NCBI RefSeq assembly: GCF_901709675.1
Contig: NC_051103.1
Span: 2,713,501-2,777,500, forward strand
Direction: 5' to 3'
Origin: Syngnathus acus
Lineage: Eukaryota > Chordata > Actinopteri > Syngnathiformes > Syngnathidae
DNA length: 64,000 nt
Position 1 is the first letter of the stretch. Every line of letters starts with the position of its first letter. Positions 58,111 to 64,000 of the stretch are shown piece by piece. The notes beneath the pieces were generated by a model. The model was given only the letters and a program-made list of their open reading frames with translations, was not told the DNA's origin and searched no databases. The translations under genes and the position numbers were made by a program.

Positions 58111-58353
58111 TCTCAAAATTACCAGAAAAAAATCCGTAAAAAAAAATCCAGAAATTTTTTGGGTGGGGGAAAAAATTATAAATATTTTATTGGAAAAAAT
58201 AGTTACTTTTAGTTTTGTTTTAAAGTTTTAGTTGTGATGTTTGAAAATTAAGAGTTGAAAGTTTATTTGTAAAAAAGCTTTATTTCTTTTGCAGAGTAAA
58301 CATTCAATCACAACAAAGTAACAAGTTGGATGGCAGTCTGCTCGTTGCAGAGT

Positions 58354-58493
58354 GGTGGAGTGGTCGGCCAGAGGGACGAGTGGTGGAGTGGTCGGCCAGA
58401 GGGACGAGTGGTGGAGTGGTCGGCCAGAGGGACGAGTGGTGGAGTGGTCGGCCAGTGGGACGAGTGGTGGAGTGGTCGGCCAGTGGGACGAGT
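58354..58493 (+). repeat. 28-bp minisatellite, five copies
   Basis: Unit ggtggagtggtcggccagag followed by ggacgagt, repeated five times; the last two copies carry agtggg instead of agaggg. Because 28 is not a multiple of three, all three forward frames stay open and read the same Trp/Gly/Arg-rich words in rotation, so the open frames here are not evidence for a protein. Confidence 0.93.
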
Positions 58494-58941
58494 GGTACTC
58501 CATGCCTGGACCTGAGACAGAGATTGGTAAGTAAAAAGTTAAGTCAACGTTTTGTGCAGAAAATGTTTTGGCATGAAACGTACCAGTGCGCAAGTAGAAT
58601 TGTTCATGGCACCGAGTATTGCAAGCTGCATGACCAGGAAGCTGATTTTGTTCCTTGCAGCATGACCCAGGAAGTTGATTTTGTTCCTTGCTGCCTGTCA
58701 GAAAATAGGAGACAAAAATTATCGTAATAAAGCTTAGCATTTAAAGTGCCTCACTTCTCAGGTTGCCTTAGAGCTGAATAAGTAACAAGAAAAACAAAGT
58801 GCTGCTAGTATGCAGCTTTGCTCTGGTCCTCAGCTTCTGCTGCGAGCAGGTACTTGATGGTGTGCCACACTGGACACAAAAACAGATTCAAATTTTCAAA
58901 CATGTTTGCTAAAATGTCATTTACTTTCCTTCTCTTACCAG

Positions 58942-59079
58942 CAGAGGGTTCTTGTGGCAGCATTGATCCAGGTGAACAAGCTCACAGGAGTAGCTGTGGC
59001 TGAAGACAAACTGTGGCAGGCTTTGCACTTTGTGGACCAGGGTTTGTCACCTCTGCCTGTAAAGAAAAAGGAACATTGA
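58942..59079 (+). CDS. Exon-like block A, unrecognised
   Basis: After a cttctcttaccag acceptor, 45 open codons read QRVLVAALIQVNKLTGVAVA and onward to TGA 59077-59079, with an internal donor-like CCT|gtaaag at about 59059. Composition is that of an ordinary folded protein (Leu/Val/Ala-rich). I cannot name a family. The minus strand here is also open in one frame and carries acceptor/donor-like words, so strand is not settled. Confidence 0.3.
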   Translation, partial: QRVLVAALIQVNKLTGVAVAEDKLWQALHFVDQGLSPLPVKKKEH

Positions 59080-59483
59080 GACAACAACTCCATTCAAGTT
59101 TACTGGTTTTATTTTTAACTGTAGACTGGAAGCAGCTGGTCGCTGGTGCACAGGCAGAGTTCCTGAAATGTTGTCAAGACTCTCCAGAGTGGACACCTGC
59201 ACACAACACAAACAAGGGAGACATCAAGCTGCCATTTAGTACATTTTATTTGAGAGTCAACTCTGAAAATGGAGGCAGCCTTGAGGAACCTCTGCATGGT
59301 TTTGGAGGGCTTGTTCCTTTTGCAAACAGGTGGCAGATTTTCCAACTGCATCCTTACTGGAAACTGCTCTGCAGGAATAGGGAGGCATAAAAAAAAAAGC
59401 AGGTAAGTGCTTTTAAACAATGCCAAGTTTGTACTAAATTGTCACCAGTCAGCACGTCAGACAAGAGGTTGATTATGCTACAG

Positions 59484-59768
59484 GTTCAAAACCTTGTAGA
59501 TCCATGCTGCAGAAACTAGGTCCTTTAGCACCACCTGATGGACAACAGAAAGAAGAACATGCTGAAATGTTTGACGTGTCAAACATTTGGACGCGTGCGT
59601 GTTTCACCAGTGAGGAATGGAGGGCAGCATCGGAAGTCTCCAACCACAGCTTGCTGGTCTGAAAGACACGGTAACGATACAACCATTCTGCTTTTACATT
59701 TTCAGCCTAACAAGCAAATTGGGCTTGGCAACGTGTTGAGCAAGAGTAGACCTGCAAGTGTCTCATGA
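59484..59768 (+). CDS. Exon-like blocks B and C, unrecognised
   Basis: Block B (59484-59656) follows a gattatgctacag acceptor and is open, with words such as QKLGPLAPPDGQQKEEHAEM and SEEWRAASEVSNHSLL. A donor-like CTG|gtctga leads in phase 0 to block C (59706-59768) after acattttcag, ending SKSRPASVS and TGA. AATAAA follows at 59861-59866. This gives a coherent plus-strand 3' end, but I do not recognise the product, and antisense frames are open too. Confidence 0.3.
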
Positions 59769-59860
59769 AGCCATGCAGGACTGCAAGTCGGCCATCTTGG
59801 ACCCTGCAGACAAAATATAAAGAACAAATGATTTAGTTAATTTGATAAGATTGCTTGCTA

Positions 59861-59866
59861 ATAAAA
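59861..59866 (+). promoter_or_regulatory. Possible polyadenylation signal after blocks B/C
   Basis: AATAAA about 95 bases past the TGA at 59766-59768. Confidence 0.25.
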
Positions 59867-60089
59867 ATATTTTTGCCAGTCAATCTGTTCCCTTTGTTAC
59901 AGATGCAGGCCTGTGGACTGAAATGAGAAGACAATTAGAAGCAGTCAATTGAAAGAGTCGACTTTAAAACTCACAGAAAGTCGTGACCCATGACGGGGTC
60001 GTTTTGAAGATTGACACCTGCAGACAGAAAGTAGAAAATTAACACGAATGGTGTATGCTAAATTTTCGATTTGCTCAAATTCAGATAAA

Positions 60090-60105
60090 ATTACCAAATT
60101 ATATA

Positions 60106-60145
<40 letters not shown>

Positions 60146-60205
60146 ATATATATATCATGAGACCACTTGGAGCTAGCTCATCATATATATATGTATATAT
60201 ATTTT
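60090..60205. repeat. (AT)n microsatellite with two blocks
   Basis: Almost pure tatata runs near 60100-60157 and again 60183-60202; self-complementary. Confidence 0.85.
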
Positions 60206-60794
60206 TTTTTAACCCCCCAAAAACTTATTAGAGCTCAAAAGTAGGACATGTCCGGTAAATAGAGAACGTCTGGTCACATTAATAAAGAAAGAGCAAAGAT
60301 GAAAAGGAAAAATGGACATGTTCATTTTACGCTGGCTTACATACAGGTGAATGGGGGCACTGCCATCTTGCGGTAGCTTGGCGTCATTGCATGAACCGCT
60401 TCATAAACTATCGAGTCAAAAGCCTGTATATTTAATTTCGTACGACGTACGTATTTATTTACTTCTACTTATGTGATGGTTTTTTTAAACTAAACAAATG
60501 TACAGTAAACTACTCATATGTTTAAGTTCTAATAACCATATTGTAATTGAACTGAAATTATATTTACATTAAAGAAAGAGCAATGATGAAATGGAAATGA
60601 ACATGTTCATTTTACGCTCGGTTACATACAAGTGAATGGAGGCACTGCCATCTTGCGGTAGCTTGGCGTCATTACATGAACCGTTTCATTGTAGAGTCAA
60701 AAGCCCATGTTTAATAAATTAATTACATTATATATAATATTAATTAAATATACATATACACATATATATATAATTATATATATACTATATACCT

Positions 60795-61250
60795 CCAAGA
60801 ACCCTGCGATCATCTGCTGCTGGTTTATTGGAGGCTCCCAGCAACAGCAGAAAGAAGATCGGTGATGCAGCCTTTGTTAATTACGCCCCCAAACTATGGA
60901 ACACACTGCCAATAGGTATCAGGGAGGCCAGGTCGCTAGATATTTTCAAAACAAAACTTAAAACTCATTTCTTTACCCGAGCATTTAACTAATTACGTTT
61001 TATAAATTTCATTTTAAGCCTAATTTTATCTTTATCTTTATTTTATTTTTTACCTTTTCTTAAAGATATATTCTTTATTTTATTAAAGCGTGCTCCTATT
61101 TTAAACTCACTTTATTAATTGTGTATGCATACATTAATGTTTTGTTTTTATGTATTCATGTTTTTCTTTCATTGTTGTAAAGCGCTTTGAGCTGCATTTC
61201 TTGTATGAAAGGTGCTATACAAATAAAGTTTTTATTATTATTATTATTAT
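60795..61250 (+). mobile_element. LINE 3' fragment (L2/CR1-like)
   Basis: The end of a reverse-transcriptase polyprotein is readable: NYAPKLWNTLPIGIREARSL, then a FKTKLKTHFFTRAF-type ending before TAA 60990-60992. This is the common C-terminus of L2/CR1-clade non-LTR elements. The 3' UTR ends tgtaaagcgctttgagctgc ... ggtgctatacaaataaagtt and (tta)n, also typical. 5'-truncated and not mobile by itself. Confidence 0.8.
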
Positions 61251-61734
61251 ATTATATATGATATATTAATTAATTTGTTTATACATATATACAAATACAA
61301 ATATATAATTTATATATCGTTTTTATTATAATCATTATTGTTATAGTTATTATAATATATCATTATTATATATTATTATTTTTATTAAATATATTATAAC
61401 TTTAGATGATTTAATTAATATAATATATACATAATTCAATTAATATATTATCAAACATATGGGCTTTTGACTATCGTCAATAAAGCGGTTCATGCAATGA
61501 CGCTAATCTACCACAGGACGGCAGTGCCCCCATTCAATTGTATGTAACCCAACGTAAAATGAACACGTCCATTTCCATTTCATCATTGCTCTTTCTTTAT
61601 TGTAACTATCATTTCAATTCAGTTACACTATGGTTATTAGAACTTAAACATATGAGTAGTTTACTGTACATTTGTTTAGTTTAAAATATCATCGCAGAAG
61701 CAGGATTAAATCTATACGTACGCCGTACAATATT

Positions 61735-62205
61735 AAGTCAAAGTCAAAGCCTGCTTTCTTGTCAATTTCTTCACATGCCAAGACACACAAAGAGATCGAA
61801 ATAACGTTCCCACTATCCCACGGTGACAAGACATAGTACACAATATACATACAAGTAAACAACACACAAAAAATAAAAACAAGAAGGCACAAACAATGAA
61901 TAAATAAGAGTGATGAATAAATAATAAATAAACAAATAACAATAAATAAGAGGAGCAAAAATGGAGCAAGTGTGCTTACAGCAGACAGTCACAATATAGC
62001 GCAAAAGTGCAGGACTCTACGCAGAAGGGGGGAGAGAGTTCAGGATCCTAACAGCCCGGAGAATGAAGCTGTTGGTGAGTCTGGTGGTGCGGGAGCGCAG
62101 GATCTTCCCAGAGGGCAGAAGATCGAACAAAGAGTGAGCGGGGTGACTCACATCACTCACAATCGTGGTCGCCTTGCGGGTGAGATGGGACATAAAACAT
62201 AACAT
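61735..62205 (-). mobile_element. LINE 3' fragment (second family), minus strand
   Basis: On the minus strand the words SHPAHSLFDLLPSGKILRSR and RLTNSFILRAVRILNSL are the C-terminus of another teleost non-LTR polyprotein. Its 3' UTR continues leftward and ends in cttgtcaccgtgggatagtg ... gacaagaaagcaggctttg and actttgactt, a typical tail. 5'-truncated. Confidence 0.75.
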
Positions 62206-62744
62206 ACAGGTTTTGACTTTATGAAGTTGTTCATCTAATGACGCCAAGCTACCGCAAGATGGCAGTGCCCCCATTCACTTGTATGTAACCCAGCGTAAAA
62301 TGAACATGTCCATTTCCTTTTTTTTCATCCTTGCTGTTTCTTTAATGTAAATGTCATTTCAATTCGGTTACAATATGGTTATTAGAACTTAAACATATGA
62401 GTACTTTACTGTACATCTGTTTAGTTTAAAATATCATCACATAAGCAGAATTAAATAAATACGTACGTTGTACGATATTAAACATACAGGCTTTTGACTA
62501 GTTTATGAAGCGAACAAGTGAATGGGGGCACTGCCGTCTTGTGGTAGATTAGCGTCATTACATTAACCGCTTTATTGACGATAGTCAAAAGCCCATGTTT
62601 GATAATATATTAATTAAATTATATATATTAATTAAATTATCTAAAATTATAATATAATTATATTTAATAAAAATAATGAAAAATAATAAATAATAATAAT
62701 AACAAAATAATTATAATAAAAAAATGTCAAATGGGATGATCAAG

Positions 62745-63063
62745 ACTGAGATATCTGTGATATCTGAGATAGCTGTGATATCTGTGACATCTGAGATATC
62801 TCAGATATCTGAGATATGTTATCTGGGATATCTGTGTTATCTGAGATCTGTGATATCTGAGATATCTGAGATATCTGAGGTATCGGAGATATCTGTGATA
62901 TCAGATATCTAGACAACTTAGTGAGTGTGCATTTTGGGGCATTCTGTCTGTGATCACAGATATCACAGAATATTATTCAGTCACAGATCGCCATGTGTGT
63001 GATATCTGTGATATCTGCAATATCTGAGATACCTGTGATATCTCAGATATTGCAGATATCCTA
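62745..63063. repeat. GATATCTGA/GATATCTGT satellite
   Basis: Nine-base units gatatctg(a/t) with variants, in two blocks (about 62745-62912 and 62950-63063) around 40 bases of other sequence. GATATC is its own complement, so the array is strongly self-pairing; forward frames read Ile-Ser-Glu repeats that are not a real protein. Confidence 0.9.
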
Positions 63064-63069
63064 ACCCAC

Positions 63070-64000
63070 AACAAAACCCAAAGAATGATTGTGTGCATGT
63101 GTGTGCGCACAAATGCGTTTTGCTTGTGACCATGCATTTAAGCGTGGGTGTGAACATGCACGTGTGGGCAAGGCCAGGGTGGCCTGGTTACATAACTGAC
63201 CCCTGGCCTGAAAAAATCTCCCAGTCCGGCCCTGCCTCTAGGCCTACCGTGACGTTGCTGACTCCACTAAAAAAGGCTTATGAGAAAAGGCAACAAACTA
63301 CACACTACGACTTCTTTGCCTTGCGTGGGTGTATCTAATGAAGGAAACAGTTTCAAAAATTTTTACAGGTATCACTGTGGACGCATGTGATGTTACCTTT
63401 GAACAGTCCGGCTCGCCATAACGGCGCCTCCAGCCCCTAATTGCAAGTGGTAGAAAAAGTGGGGCAAACAGTCAAAACGGTCACGGGTGCACTCTGTTGC
63501 TTCCGTGCGCAGCATCCATCCGTGAGTGTGATTGCTTCCTGGAGGTCCCAAGCAAGGAAGTGGGAGGAATGAGACCTTCAAAGGGAGCCGGAGCCGATAA
63601 TCCGCACTTAATGGCCACGAGCGGCAACTCGGTTTGACAAGCTCGCATCCGGCATTGGGGATGATAACACCAAAACACACAATTATTTCTTATTTTACAG
63701 GACACATTAAGTGTGCACACACTTGAAAAAAGTTTCATTTTTTGACTGTAGCGGTAATTGCGTCTCTCCAAAAATGCAAGCAATGCATTTACTGTACTTG
63801 TGTGACTGATCTGAGAGACACACTGGAGCGGCTCTTTTACATGAGACGAAACGTTAGCCTGCGCGAGGCGTCGGCCTGCTGTCCGTGTTTATGCAGTGTG
63901 CTAGTGTGCCAGATAGAGAGCAGCTTTGTGTCAAGTGTGGAACATGTTCCCTCCTTCACTTCCCCCACCTGTACTGTAAGAGATGAAGGAGAGGAATGTG
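63070..64000. other. Right-end intergenic DNA
   Basis: No gene established. The only gene-like signal is a minus-strand ATG at 63417-63419 in a gccgttATGG context, followed by 23 coding bases to a CAAAG|gtaaca donor at 63397, i.e. a possible first exon (MASRTVQ). I found no partner exon I can defend. Confidence 0.25.

Larger units (their letters stand above)
60279..62600. repeat. Five copies of one dispersed repeat in both orientations
   Basis: A core, gaatgggggcactgccatct followed by tgcggtagcttggcgtcatt, lies forward near 60348-60390, 60632-60670 and 62517-62560, and reversed near 61499-61540 and 62239-62282. Flanks are shared too (gttcattttacgctggcttacatac; agtcaaaagcc; cgtacgacgtacgta). 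Direct and inverted copies are separated by AT-rich DNA and LINE fragments. No coding frame, so probably a non-autonomous element or large foldback. Confidence 0.75.

Noticed and set aside
58326-58727. Trp/Gly/Arg-repeat protein from the minisatellite
   Set aside because: The 28-bp unit keeps every frame open, so openness is not evidence; no other support.
62724-62912. Ile-Ser-Glu repeat protein
   Set aside because: Direct translation of the GATATCTGA satellite.

Overview
This is nuclear DNA from a bony fish, most likely a percomorph teleost. The genes are short-intron vertebrate genes with GT-AG splice sites, and many introns are 70-200 bp. The window also carries a fish-type tRNA-derived SINE, LINE fragments and many short tandem repeats. 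Every gene name rests on my reading of the spliced protein against remembered family members; no database was searched.

Layout from left to right: the last exon of one gamma-crystallin and a complete second gamma-crystallin (1-1900); intergenic DNA with two exon-like pieces I cannot name (2000-4990); a short telethonin-like gene, tcap (4997-5397); pnmt (6317-7243); ppp1r1b/DARPP-32 on the minus strand (8031-10383); neurod2 (13345-14454); about 9.6 kb of non-coding DNA with conserved-element-like blocks and repeats (14600-24085); med1 (24086-31741); stac2 (34068-40219); rpl19 on the minus strand (44122-45749); a mitochondrial-type glycerol-3-phosphate acyltransferase, gpam-like (47598-54003); and a repeat-rich right end (54000-64000). 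The right end holds tandem hairpin/CRE units, two long palindromes, a CCAAT/CACCC-box array, exon-like blocks of unknown identity, a 28-bp minisatellite, AT-rich repeats, LINE tails and a GATATC satellite.

The genes are neighbours rather than a pathway. ppp1r1b-neurod2-med1-stac2-rpl19 keeps the order and strands of the human 17q12 segment (RPL19-STAC2-FBXL20-MED1-CDK12-NEUROD2-PPP1R1B-STARD3-TCAP-PNMT). The tcap-pnmt pair is inverted relative to it, and fbxl20, cdk12 and stard3 are missing.

The points most worth a second look are: three single-base frame breaks within 2 kb of the gpam-like catalytic core; a glutamate at the position of the DARPP-32 CDK5 site; an unusually short telethonin; and the cluster of CRE/CCAAT/hairpin repeats at 55.9-58.1 kb, just upstream of unidentified exon-like sequence.
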